A DNA stretch of 64,000 nucleotides from Sphagnum compactum. Lineage: Eukaryota; Bryophyta; Sphagnopsida; Sphagnales. Every line of letters begins with the position of its first letter. Position 1 is the first letter of the stretch. The notes under the pieces were generated by a model. It searched no databases, was not told where the DNA came from, and was given only the letters and a program-made list of their open reading frames with translations. The position numbers and the translations under genes were made by a program. Positions 47,701 to 57,460 of the stretch are shown one piece after another. The stretch is taken from positions 18,786,001 to 18,850,000 of the forward strand of contig OZ234498.1 of the NCBI GenBank assembly GCA_965153455.1, written 5' to 3'.

Positions 47701-48690
47701 AGTAATGCAAGGCAAAGTAAAGGAAGCTGCTTTCAATTGTAACCACCTTAGATAAACAGACTATGAGATACAGGATGCTGCTTTCTAAGTTCAAAAATGG
47801 TCTTGGAGTAATGCAGGTGGAGATGGCCAATTATCAAGAGGGAAGGTCATTGTAGTGAAGTTTGGGGACATCACACGGAGGATTAGAGTAGATGGGCCAT
47901 TTGAGTCAATCAAGGAGTCGATCAAGACTTCTTTTGGCCTCAGATCAAGGCGGCCATTTTGGTTGGAAGATGATGAGGGTGTGATTCAACCATTGAGTCG
48001 TAACATGCCACAAGGCCAATATTCTCTCAATCTGGATCCAGGCATGTCCCTCTTTCTTCATTTTTCATTCTGAAGTATGACTGACAGTACTAAGTGTATT
48101 ATCCGCACTAGCAAAATTTCATAGGTCTTTGCAACTGTGTTTTGCAAACAGTTAAGCTTCCACTGTTATAATCCTCAGAGAGTGCAATGTTGTTTGGGAA
48201 CTTACTGTAGAAAAGCTTTTGAACATAACATTACAAGTGTAGTTCACATAGCATGTGTTAATATTGGTTCTATCCATTCATTGTTGGGACCTGGTCAAAC
48301 AATAGCCAAGACAAGACCAACCGATCATAGCCAAGCTTCTTAGCCGTGCCTTGTTGTGTCACAAAACCATGAAACATCTCCCGGAGTTTCAAGCTTTCCA
48401 ATTTCCAAAGAGTCATTGTAAAGGGGTTTGCATGCTCAGTGGAAACTGATTGATGTCTTTCCATGCAATGACTGCTGCTGAGTTCAGGGTTCACAGTGAA
48501 GGTGTGCCTGTATGATGAGTCGGGGCGCATGACAGGCACCACAGAGAATAGAACACTCTTCACAGATGAGGATTTTCATGAGTTTCTGTCACGGAGGGGC
48601 TGGTCAGGCCTGCGAGAGGTGGGGGGTTTCAGGGATTTCAATTCATTAGAAGAGCTTCGGCCAGGGGCAGTATACCAACGTGCACCATGA
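44241..48690 (+). CDS. GT-1: Trihelix transcription factor, GT-1 type (three exons, 296 aa)
   Basis: This is a nuclear DNA-binding protein of the plant trihelix family, whose members bind GT elements (GGTTAA-like) in promoters such as those of light-responsive genes. Joining 44241-44703, 47817-48041 and 48488-48690 gives 891 nt with no stop before TGA. Residues 41-112 are the trihelix domain, starting [13 protein letters not shown], with its three Trp at 49, 78 and 101 and the family signature [20 protein letters not shown]. Residues about 160-296 match the conserved C-terminal GT-1 domain: [43 protein letters not shown] and LRPGAVYQ at the end. The protein is shorter than flowering-plant GT-1 (about 400 aa) because the linker between the two domains is almost absent. 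Intron 2 uses a GC donor. It is the only intact gene in the window. Confidence 0.92.
44704..47816 (+). other. GT-1 intron 1 (3.1 kb)
   Basis: GT donor at 44704 and AG acceptor at 47815-47816 (AATGCAG). The phase-1 join gives a Gly codon, and the frame reads on into [13 protein letters not shown]. No middle exon resembling the linker of flowering-plant GT-1 proteins was found, though a small one could be missed. The intron carries a diverged internal duplication (45855-46160 and 47185-47505). It also holds a weakly coding-like patch near 44990-45180 ([38 protein letters not shown]) that I do not recognise. Confidence 0.7.
45855..47505 (+). repeat. Diverged duplicated block within intron 1
   Basis: The sequence around GAAACTCAGCATGCAG, TAATTGTCTGCC, GTGAAGTCAGTGG and AAGGTTAAGACTGC at 45855-46160 recurs in the same order at 47185-47505. 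There it reads GAAATTCAGGATGCAG, TAATTGTTTGCC, GATGAAGTCAGTGG and AAGGTTATGACTGC. Both end with CTCTGCAATCTCA. Similarity is moderate. It is not open for translation. Confidence 0.6.
47817..48041 (+). CDS. GT-1: GT-1 exon 2
   Basis: Seventy-five codons' worth, phase 1 to phase 1. It encodes the first half of the C-terminal domain, from [17 protein letters not shown] through [17 protein letters not shown] to [12 protein letters not shown]. The end is fixed by homology and phase: the next residues must be Gly then FTVKV, which requires the exon to stop at 48041 before GCATGT. The only nearby GT donor (48046) would shift the frame. Confidence 0.88.
48042..48487 (+). other. GT-1 intron 2, GC-AG type (446 bp)
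   Basis: The donor reads CCAG/GCATGT and the acceptor TTCAG/GG. GC-AG introns are a known minor class and usually show a strong CAG before the GC, as here. The phase-1 join forms Gly and yields LDPGFTVKV, which lines up with the GT-1 family. Confidence 0.8.
48488..48690 (+). CDS. GT-1: GT-1 exon 3
   Basis: Completes codon 230 and encodes the C-terminus: [51 protein letters not shown] and AVYQRAP, then TGA at 48688-48690. The LRPGAVY ending is typical of GT-1 and GT-4 proteins. Confidence 0.9.
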
Positions 48691-49307
48691 GACGGTATCT
48701 GCTTGGTCCCACAAATTTTGCATTCCTTGTGTACAACGAGCTAAGAGTGCAAGTTGATACACTTCTAACTTATGAAAGCCATGACTCATCAAACCACAGG
48801 GGTGCACATTTGTACACTAGTATTGCAAAGGTAGTGTTTTAGGCCCACCTTTTGATTTGCAGGCAAGTATGATGGAGGTTATTGAATTTACCAAGGCATT
48901 GAAGGGGCTTGGCTCTTGGTCAAGTGTGTGGCTGTCTGTGTAAAACTCAATTCACCATATCCATGATCAAGGTAAATTTTGACCACGCACATTGCTTTCA
49001 CCCCTTCTTGTGAACCCTTTTTCCTAAGATTTTCTACTGTTCTTGTCACAAATAGGAATGACACTTGTTCAAGGTGCAGTTATCTGGTTGATATAGAAAT
49101 GATGAACAGTTTCTTTTGAGTCGAACCAGAGGTTTACTTAACCAAGGAAGATTTCTGTTTTTTTGCCAGTGGAATGTTCAAAAGGATCATTTCAAAGGTT
49201 TCTGAATCCTAAGTGGGGAGCTTGTCTAACCCCACTTGATTCTCTAATGTTCTTGCTCTCAATGTTCTTCTCCTTTCTGTTTTCTTCCTCCTTTTCTGGG
49301 TTTTCTC
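48691..49307 (+). other. 3' flank of the GT-1 gene
   Basis: Probably holds the 3' untranslated region and then intergenic DNA. No clear AATAAA signal was seen. No other gene is recognised. Confidence 0.4.
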
Positions 49308-50838
49308 CAGTGTTAGGTGGGTATTTTGTTTTGTTAATGACTGCGAGTTCTGGTATTTTTAAATATTTCAAAATTAGAGAACTTCTGGTTCTGATTATTT
49401 CAGAAACCTCAAAGAAGTGGTCATTCCTTTGAAAGAGCTAGTAAAGAATTGCTCGTAATAATGGCAGTTCTTTGGATTTTTAAAATTTTTTTAGAACTGT
49501 GGTTGTATATTGGAAACTGGTTCTTTGATTTTTTGAGAGCCATGGTTGTGGATCCAAAAACCATCACGAGAACTGTCCAAGGTCTGTTCCTGTTTCTGAT
49601 AAATGCCCAACCCTGGTTTTCTCCAGTTCTTCATTTTCTCCGTTTCTCTTTGTCTTTGTTTTCCCTCTCTTTCTTTGTGGGGTGTTTTTGTCTTCCCTCT
49701 CTTTTGAGTTGTTAAGCAACCAGCATCACAGGTTTTCTTGTTACTGCTGAGTATGGTGACAGAAACTCATTATTTTGATTAATGTTTGACCCATTATCGG
49801 GGATGTTATGCTAGATAGTCAATATTGTACATATTGCTATTGAAGGTTTATGAAAAATGTGTACGACCTTTGCTCTCATGCAAACTCATCCTTAACTTTG
49901 TATTCTGTTTTTGTTCTCTGTTTTCTTTAGGCATGGGAGTTCCTGTTTCTTTCTTTTTTCTATTTTTCTGGGAACATCAGCATCAGCATCAGCAGGCCTG
50001 ACTGAGATCCCCCTTTCCATGCTTGCTGTTGGTTATTGTCATGCTGTCAGATCTGAAATGCCCCTAACTTCAATTTGGCTATTGTCTTGATCCCTTCCAG
50101 ACTGACTTAAATCATAAGTAATGACAGACTCTGAGTACTTATGAAGATCACGAAGCCTGTTCATCATCACCACCCTAGTACATATGTAGAGATAGTTCAT
50201 GTCTAATTGTGATGTATTACCACCACACAGGCAGAGATGGTTCATATGTGCTTTCCCTGGAAACATGGATTTCAGTTATTCATGGGGAAATCATGATGTA
50301 CAATTGTTCCAAATGAAGAGACTGCTGATAAGTTTTCATTGGGTGCCACATTCTGAGGAATGTTCACCAGGTGGTACTGTGAGATGTGGGTTCAGTTTTT
50401 GGGAACTTCATGGAACATTTCCTCTTTTTTTTAACTGCTGTTGGTTTGAAGTGTTAACTGTAAGTTTTGAGAACCAGTGTTTGGATGTTAGTAGAAACTG
50501 GAACAAACTCCCCATGGTTGGTTATCAGGGCAGTTCTTGGGGTTTATCACTGTGGTTCTCAATAGATTCAAACAACTGATTTTGATATGCATTCCTAGTT
50601 CTCAGTGCTCACCAAACTTCAAAAACCCAAATACCTGTGTACAAAAACAATGGTGTTTCCATCACTTCTTGCATGAAAACCACCGGTTCTTTGAGGTTTC
50701 TGAAATAACTGAAATATGGGTGGTTTTTTATTCTTCTTTTTTTTTCAAAAATCTCAAAACTTATGATTCTTTGATTCTGAAATATTTAAAAACTGGGAGT
50801 GGTGGTCATTAACGATATCAAATACCCGCCCAACACTA
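49308..50838. mobile_element. 1.5-kb non-autonomous DNA transposon, possibly hAT-like
   Basis: The left end CAGTGTTAGGTGGGTATTTT at 49308 and the right end (TAGTGTTGGGCGGGTATTTG on the - strand, ending 50838) are diverged inverted repeats. Further inward both carry GTTAATGAC, then TTTTTAAATATTT, then the word GGTTTCTGAAATAA (49395-49420 and 50693-50707). A (C/T)AGTG start suits hAT elements. The 8-bp flanks do not match, so a target duplication is not supported. The interior is T-rich with no transposase. Frames at 49163-49432 and 49449-49715 are hydrophobic by-products. Confidence 0.55.
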
Positions 50839-50999
50839 ATTAGAACTTGCCATAAGGGGGCAGAGGTATTAAGCAATGAGCCACTTGTTTATTTTATTTA
50901 GCTTTTATTTTTTTTAGTAGGAAAAAATTCACCTAAATGCGAAATTCAAAATTTTAAAATGAAGTGATATTAGATATTTTTCAATCACCAGATTTCTAT

Positions 51000-51110
51000 A
51001 ATTTTTTTTCAGTGTGAAGCCAAGAATATGAACAGATGATTAAAGATTTGTATTTCATATATGATTTACAGCCAGATTTGGCTAAATCTTCTTTAGGGAT
51101 CAGTGTGTTT
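51000..51110 (+). repeat. Dispersed repeat, copy downstream of the GT-1 gene
   Basis: Matches 41505-41630 (CAGTGTGAAGCC, TTAAAGATTTGTA, ATATATGATTTACAGC, TTTGGCTAAATCTTC) and ends in a long T run at 51107-51126. Confidence 0.7.
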
Positions 51111-51567
51111 TTTTTTTTTTTTTTTTCAATTTTGTAGCATAGCAGCAGTGGCAAGCCTCCGAAGGCAGATTTCGACAAAACTGGCGACAATTTTGTACAG
51201 GACCATTAAATGTGTAGCCTATAGACAGGCCGGTGGCGACACTCTCCCCAAAAGAATTAGAACTCGGCGAAATGTTGGCAACAGGTTTGAGAAAACAGGG
51301 ATTTTTCGCCAGAAATTTGGATCGGTATCACATTTTGGCGATTTTTTCGCCAAAAAACAAAGAAAGCCTGCTAGGGATGATCATCAAGTTCATGTGGATG
51401 ATTGGCGGCACTTTGGCTACAAACTAAACTTCCAAGAACAAAACACTGTTGGACAGGTCCTCAATTGGATTCTAGCAGCAGCACCCTTTGCATTAAGTAA
51501 ACCTGCGAAGGGTTTAAAAAGTGCACCAAGGTTTTCTCGAGTAACAACACTAGGCTATGGCTTATGA
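51103..51567 (+). other. Open frame of 154 codons, unrecognised, probably repeat-derived
   Basis: The frame begins in a poly-T tract (MCFFFFFFQF) and reads basic, low-similarity sequence (RQISTKLATILYRTIK, PKRIRTRRNVGNRFEK, FGDFFAKKQRKPARDDH, KPAKGLKSAPRFSR). The middle consists of TTTTTCGCCA and TTTTGGCGA words, inverted relatives of the local dispersed repeat. That argues against a real gene. It has no recognisable domain or good initiation context, but it is one of the longest open frames outside GT-1. Confidence 0.25.
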
Positions 51568-51629
51568 TTAGATGCCAAAACCAACTTGTACCGTTTGCAT
51601 GAGTTCATCAAAAGTCTGACCCACATCCT

Positions 51630-51887
51630 TTATTGATGTTCCCTGTTAACGACAGGACAATGATTGCTTGTCACGCTTCTATCCTCAAGCTCCTCCCATT
51701 CGGCTGTGACGTCCTTTTTCAGAGCCTCGATCTCTGTGTTATTGATGTCCAAAATTGTGCCGACTGCATGACAGCTGCAGATGATCTTGAAAATGTGTGA
51801 AGCAGGAGTGCATGGATTGATCGGCGGTAAGTAGGCACAGATTGACGACACCATGAGCTTCAAAAACAAGTGCCCAAAGCAGTACAA
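51630..51887 (-). other. Open frame of 85 codons, unrecognised
   Basis: It reads MYCFGHLFLKLMVSSICAYL, PCTPASHIFKIICSCHAVGT and NNTEIEALKKDVTAEWEELE. The second half is protein-like and acidic, and the segment is less AT-rich than its flanks. It may be a decayed exon. No domain is identified. Confidence 0.25.
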
Positions 51888-52040
51888 ATGCCTGTCAGAT
51901 TGAAACAGGGATGTTATCGCTGATAACTAGGAGCATCCATCCATCTTGTACAATTATGTAATCCCATACAGAGGACTAATAATTTATTCCAGTGATTTTA
52001 CTTTGTGATGTTGCTCAAGTGGTGATCACCCCATAAGCAT

Positions 52041-52250
52041 ATTTAGCCAAATTTGGCAATATGAGAAATATAAAAGTAAAAAATCTTAAACACCCTTTCA
52101 TATTGTAGAAAACAGTAGAGATCATTGGCAAAAAATATATATTCATTTTTTTTAAAAATTCTCAAAAAACAGGGAATTTGTGACTGACAGACTTTTTTGT
52201 TTTCAAAATGTTTTCACAAAATGGCGAAAGTTTGCCACCAAAAAAATCAT
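52041..52250 (+). repeat. GCCAAATTTGGC-family repeat
   Basis: Palindrome at 52046-52057, followed by AATATGAGAAATATAAAAGTAAA, an A/T-rich centre and a CACAAAATGGCGAAAGTTTG end. This is the best full-length + copy, the partner of the inverted copy at 41690-41905. Confidence 0.65.
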
Positions 52251-54373
52251 TAACGTACTCAGATGCTTTATTTGTTTGTTCTCGGTGCGGGGGTGGAGCC
52301 CAAGGGCAAGGGCATGACTGAATTTAAGGCGCATTAGGCAAGAGTCAGGAGTCAAAATTGGGCAAGCCCAATTTTGCTAAAGCTCTTGCCCATGGGCTTT
52401 TTACACAATGTCAAAATTGATGCAACCTTCTTAGAGCAGGACAGGGCTGTATGCTTAGTAAAAACCTGGCCCATGAAAAAGTACACTAATTAGAGTGGCC
52501 AGTTTCCCTCCCGCAACTCCAAATTTCACAAGGATTCCAGACTTCCTCATCCTTTCCACACAGCCCTCTCTCTACCTAGGGCTTTACTGTACACATAAAG
52601 CCCATTGTGAAAACACAACACCCAGCGGCATAATCATGCACCATAACACAGCCTCCAGCTACACTGCAAAAAATTTGTAAGACGTTTTGTAGTTTGTACA
52701 GTAGGGTAAAGTACTCGCTTAAGGAAGTTGTGGTTTTCTGGACGGTCCAGGGTCAAGGTAGGCATTGTGACTTAGACACAAGAGCCCTCAAAAGCCAGGA
52801 TTCATGGTAAGGCATTCTCCCAAGAGTTTGTTCAGTAACTTTTCCTCCTTGTCCCAAGTTATAAACTTAGCCAGTTTTCAGGGTCTTATTCCTGTTCTTT
52901 TAGGGTAAAGCCATTTTTATTTTTTATTTTTTCAACTTTGTAATGTCGAACAAGTTGAGTTTATGCATTCATACAGACATTTTAGCCAAATTTGGCATTA
53001 AATACTATGAAAGCAATTTTTATCATTTTTAGCATTTTTGGATTAAAAACCATTTCCAACCAGCCAAAATTGGCCAAGATAGAAAAGGATAAAACCCCAA
53101 GGTGGGGCATTCCCAAAATAAGGGTCCTAAGACGAGGACATACCCAAACTTGCCTGGCATTTTGGGAATGTTCTCCACCCATGGGCTTTACCTGCCATAA
53201 AGCACACCATTGAAAGTTATCATGAACATACATAGATCATGAGACATAGGAGGGGTAGGGTTCTTGCGCCTACACCTTAAGAGAGAGATCATGACCACAC
53301 ACCATCCATTCCTAATGGTGTACTGGTAGTTGCTGGTTCACCCCCAACAAGCCTCATCCAACATTTAGGGGAAGAAATTGACTTGCAGCTCTGACTAAAG
53401 TAAAGAGTAAAGCTCTTACTAAACAGAGTAAAGAGCCCATCTACTCAATCAGAGGTTTCTTATTTTGGAATAAAAGATTTCATTCTTGTGAACCCAAAAT
53501 CTATTTGATGGACTTGAACAACTCGGCCTTTCCAAGGATATCCTGATTGGTCTGGTAAATGACGAATATCTCACCTTCCTATATCACACCCCATAAATGA
53601 TACAAGTTTGAATCACCTATTTCGTTAGAATTTTGCAACAGATGGTATTCCAGAGTTCGTAATGCCAAGCATATTCAAAAAGTGGCAATCCAAGTCCATG
53701 ACTTGTGAAAAGATGGCTGACATAATAAGCTGGTTGATCGTCTCTTTTCCCATGTGCTTTCATGAGAATGTGTAACATCCAGAAAATGCGAATATTGCCA
53801 AACTATATGCACCCTGCTGGCACTGTTGAGACACAGGTTGCCATAAAGCCTTCAAGCAAACATGAAACCATTGGAGTATCTTAGTTGTGACTTCTATTTG
53901 ATTTAGCTTTGCCTCACCTCAAATGCTGAAGCCGTTCTACTTGGAAGTCGTCCCTGAAAACTAGCATCAAGAAAGATATACAAGGCATTAAAGTATGCCA
54001 GTTTTGATAAACAGTTTGGAATAAATTCAACACAGTAGCCTATTGGATTGATGGAGCTCTGTTGAACCATACTAACTAAACAGAAGATATTACATCAGCA
54101 ATGGGTCCTATCTCCTTCTTTTTTCCTTGACTGCCCAATCGCCTGATCAAGATGTGTCTGATGACCAGACACATCTTGGTGTTGCCCAGCCACAAATTTT
54201 GTGTTTTATTATACACACTTTAGGTGTGTAATGTGTACACATATACTTGAAGTAGACAAAAGTCTAAGGCCACTGGAAATTTCAATCCATGGAGATCAAG
54301 GACTAGTTGTTGACATTAGGAGATTGCATTACCTATATAGTACTTGTTTGGGAGCCTCCATCCCACCAAGTTG
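52251..54373. other. Spacer with one partial repeat and a perfect hairpin
   Basis: A truncated GCCAAATTTGGC copy lies at 52985-53050. A 13-bp perfect hairpin with a 5-base loop lies at 54148-54178 (CAAGATGTGTCTG / CAGACACATCTTG). Short frames (52495-52680, 52982-53233) lack domains. Confidence 0.5.
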
Positions 54374-56165
54374 CTACTCCCACAACTTACTCTTTTGAAT
54401 TGCATCTTTGGGCTTGAGTTCTCCAAAAAAGAACGTCTCCAAAAGAGCCAATTTCCACTTTTGAATATACTTGGAAAGAGTTAGCAAGTGAGAGAACTCC
54501 CCGAGTTGAAGCCTAAGATCGATGACAATAGTAGAAAATAGTTTTTGTGCCTCCAACTACAACAAAATGGAATGTTATTCAAGAATTCTTTCAACTTAAA
54601 AAGAAATTTTGAGGTTGAAATGAGGAGGGGGTTTACTTCAAACCAAAAAGTTGTTTTGTGGAGCCATTTATCAAAAGTACCATATAAGAATCCTTGTTTT
54701 GGAAACTTTTTGGCCTCCTTCAACACATTGGACTGGTTTCATATCTTCAACCATGAGACCTTCTGCTCATTTGTGACCTGGGTGGAAGCTAATATCTATA
54801 GTTTTTCAATGAACATCTTTGAATCTAAATTCATGTCATAATGGAATTGAATCCGCTTGAAGATTTGAGGACCAAGAGTCAAGTCACATATTGAAAGATG
54901 TTTCATGAATTGAATATTTTTGATCTTTTGAAACATGTTCCATTGTCTTTTGCATAAATGTTTGGAACTTGGAAGTGGATCTCAACTTGGGATTTGGCAC
55001 TTCCTCATAATATAACTTGACTATAACGTCCATCATTGTAGAAAATTCAGCTAAATAAAAAAGAAAAACATCTTGTCATCGATTTTGTTCAAATGGAATA
55101 AATACCTTATATTGAAAGGGATAGATGATGAGGAATTTTTGTACATATTTTCAAAAAAACTCCCTTGTGTTAAAGAATACTAGGTTTTTCGGAACTTGTT
55201 CTCAAATTGTTTTTAAAGATCAAGACTCATGACATCCTTGAACTAAATCAAAGGAATCTTCCCAATACTTTGAATGCAAAAAAAATCATGAATGAAACTT
55301 GGTTTCACATTATCAATTTTGACAAACTTACATAATAAAATAAACAAACATTTAATGGAAAGAAAGGAGATGGATAGGAGAAAATCAAGGTAGCTTTGAA
55401 CTTCAAAGAGGAACTGTGAAAAATCATACTTATTAAAGTCTATCATTGCAATAAACAACTAGACAAGGCCCTTTCTCGTATCCAGCATGATGGAATTTGT
55501 AGAAATGTGCCACAAGAGGTCATGGGGGTAGACTCTAGAAATAAAAGGCATCCAAGCTTGGGGATAGTCAAAAAACCTCTTCAAGTCTACATTTGAATTA
55601 AGGGCTTCCTCAAAAGAAACATTCACATGTCTCCAATGAAAGTTTTAATTCATGAATGTGATTTTTCACCAATTCCCCTTCCCCTTACTAGTTAGTTAGA
55701 AAGACATAGAAAATTTTATCCCCTTCACAATATCCCATATGGAACACATGTTCCATCTTCAACACATTGATCTTCAATGTCAAGTGGACTTTGGGCATTG
55801 AAATCATTTTATAGAAAGGTATATTCATCCAAACTTTCACTTTGGGATGACTCTTGTGTTTTTCCAAGACCTTCACTATCTTGAATTTTTGGTTCATTTG
55901 GACCTGTAAAATGCCTTTGTTTCAAGATGTTAGATTTGAATCCACAAGGGTTGAAGGACTGGAAACATGGCCAATTGCCGGGAAAGACATTTCATGACCA
56001 ACATCAAGAAGTGTGTGACAAAAATAATGGATGAACCACATTGAAACAAAAACAATATCTAAACTTGAGAAATAAAATGGATCAAAATTTTGATGGGCTT
56101 CAAAATTGTACCAATGCATAAGATGTCACTCACACATCTTCCAAAATTTTGTGTTTCATTTATTC
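54374..56165 (-). pseudogene. Large decayed ORF of unknown function
   Basis: I do not recognise a named domain. On the - strand one frame runs from about 56165 to 55688 with only isolated stops: KFWKMC, MHWYNFEAHQNFDPFYFSS, HTLLDVGHEMSFPAIGHV, KFKIVKVLEKHKSHPKV, MEHVFHMGYCEGDKIFY. After shifts it continues as FHWRHVNVSFEEALNSNV, AWMPFISRVYPHDLLWHIS and SIMLDTRKGLV (55600-55470). LFIAMIDFNKYDFSQ, LYYEEVPNPKLRS (about 55000), FLYGTFDKWLHKTTFWF and FLNNIPFCCSWRHKNYF follow (54700-54540). The end is KWKLALLETFFFGE (54450-54410). The total is about 600 codons. The order is coherent, so this was one long protein. The decay and setting suggest a transposon origin. Confidence 0.6.
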
Positions 56166-56589
56166 TCTTGGGTTTGTTTCAAAGCTATGTTCTTGTAACC
56201 AAGGTAACCAAATTTGATTTTTGATTGTACATATGGATGACATTTGACAAAGAACTTTGGAATGGTTTTAAAATATATACCTCATTTAAAATTTCATGCA
56301 AGTCCTCTCATGTGCTAAGAAGACCCATTTTATGCAATCTAAGAACTTGCAAAAGGCAATCACATTAGTGCTAAAACAAGAATGTTTCACTTGAGGATTA
56401 AAAATTAAAGTAGAATCTCAATATATGTCCTTTGGTTAACTTCCAATTTCAAAAGTTTCCTACAAAAACACATTGAAGAATTTCCAAACTAAATTTACTT
56501 CAAACAAAAGAAAATATTTACAAATCCAAAGACCTAGAAATGAAATGTTTTTGGAGGAAAAGAACTACAATGAAAATCCAAAAAAATTC
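56166..56589. other. AT-rich spacer, no gene recognised
   Basis: No frame or repeat of note. Confidence 0.5.
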
Positions 56590-57460
56590 CTCGTGCCCTT
56601 TTATCAAGCTCTAATCTCAAAGTTTAGAGCTTGAAGAAAGGCCAAGAGTATTTTTTTGCTCTCAACCTCTAACTTTCAATACCCAAAGTTGGAGCCCAAA
56701 AGCAAGTTTTTTGTTGTTCATGGCCTTCCTTCAAGCTCAAAGTTTGATGCTTGGAACTTCACACATGACTGAAAAGAAAAAAAAAATTCTTGACCTCTAA
56801 ATTTCTATGCTAAAAGTGAAAGGCCAAAACCAATTTTTTTTTCTTTCGACTCATCTTCATCCATTCCAAGTTACATGCTTGGAGCCTTGCACATGCCTAA
56901 GAGCAAAAATAATTATTCTTCACACTACTTCAAACTTTAAGATCCATGCTTGGAACTTTGTAATGGCCAAAAGGAAAAAAATTGTTCTTGACACTACTTC
57001 AAGCTCCAAGCTAGATGCTTGGAACTTCGCACATGGCTAATAGGGAAAAAAATTGCTTTCAACCTTCCTTGAGCTGCAAGTGTGGAGATTCGAACTTGGT
57101 GCATGGCTGAAAAAAGAAATTTCTATTGGCCTCTTACATTCAACACTGAAAGTAGGAGGCCAAAAACAAAAAAATCTTGTTCGGCCATGCTTGGAACTTC
57201 CAAGCTTTGCAATGGGCATGGCTGAAGGTAATTCTTTTTCTTTTAGTTTTATTTTCAAGCTTCAAGCTCCATAGTTTGGAACTTGAAAGCAAGGTTGCAA
57301 GCAAAACCCTCCTCTTTCAACCCCTAGTTTTGGTGCTAAAAGGAGGTTGAGAGCAAGAATTTTCTTTCGACCATGTTTGGAGCTTTTAAGCATGGTTAAG
57401 GCATGGCCGAAGGCAAGCATGAAGTGAAATGAAATGAAAAAAAAAGTTGACATGAAATGA
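56590..57460 (+). repeat. Degenerate minisatellite around CTTGGAACTT
   Basis: Imperfect units of about 70-90 bp combine TTCAAGCTCCAAGCT, GATGCTTGGAACTTCGCAC, ATGGCTGAAAAG and an A/T-rich joint with TTGACCTC or TTGACACTACTTC. The small frames here (56807-57040, 57053-57274 and two on -) repeat CLELC/CLEL-type peptides as a consequence. Isolated related words occur near 24545 and 62045. Confidence 0.7.
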
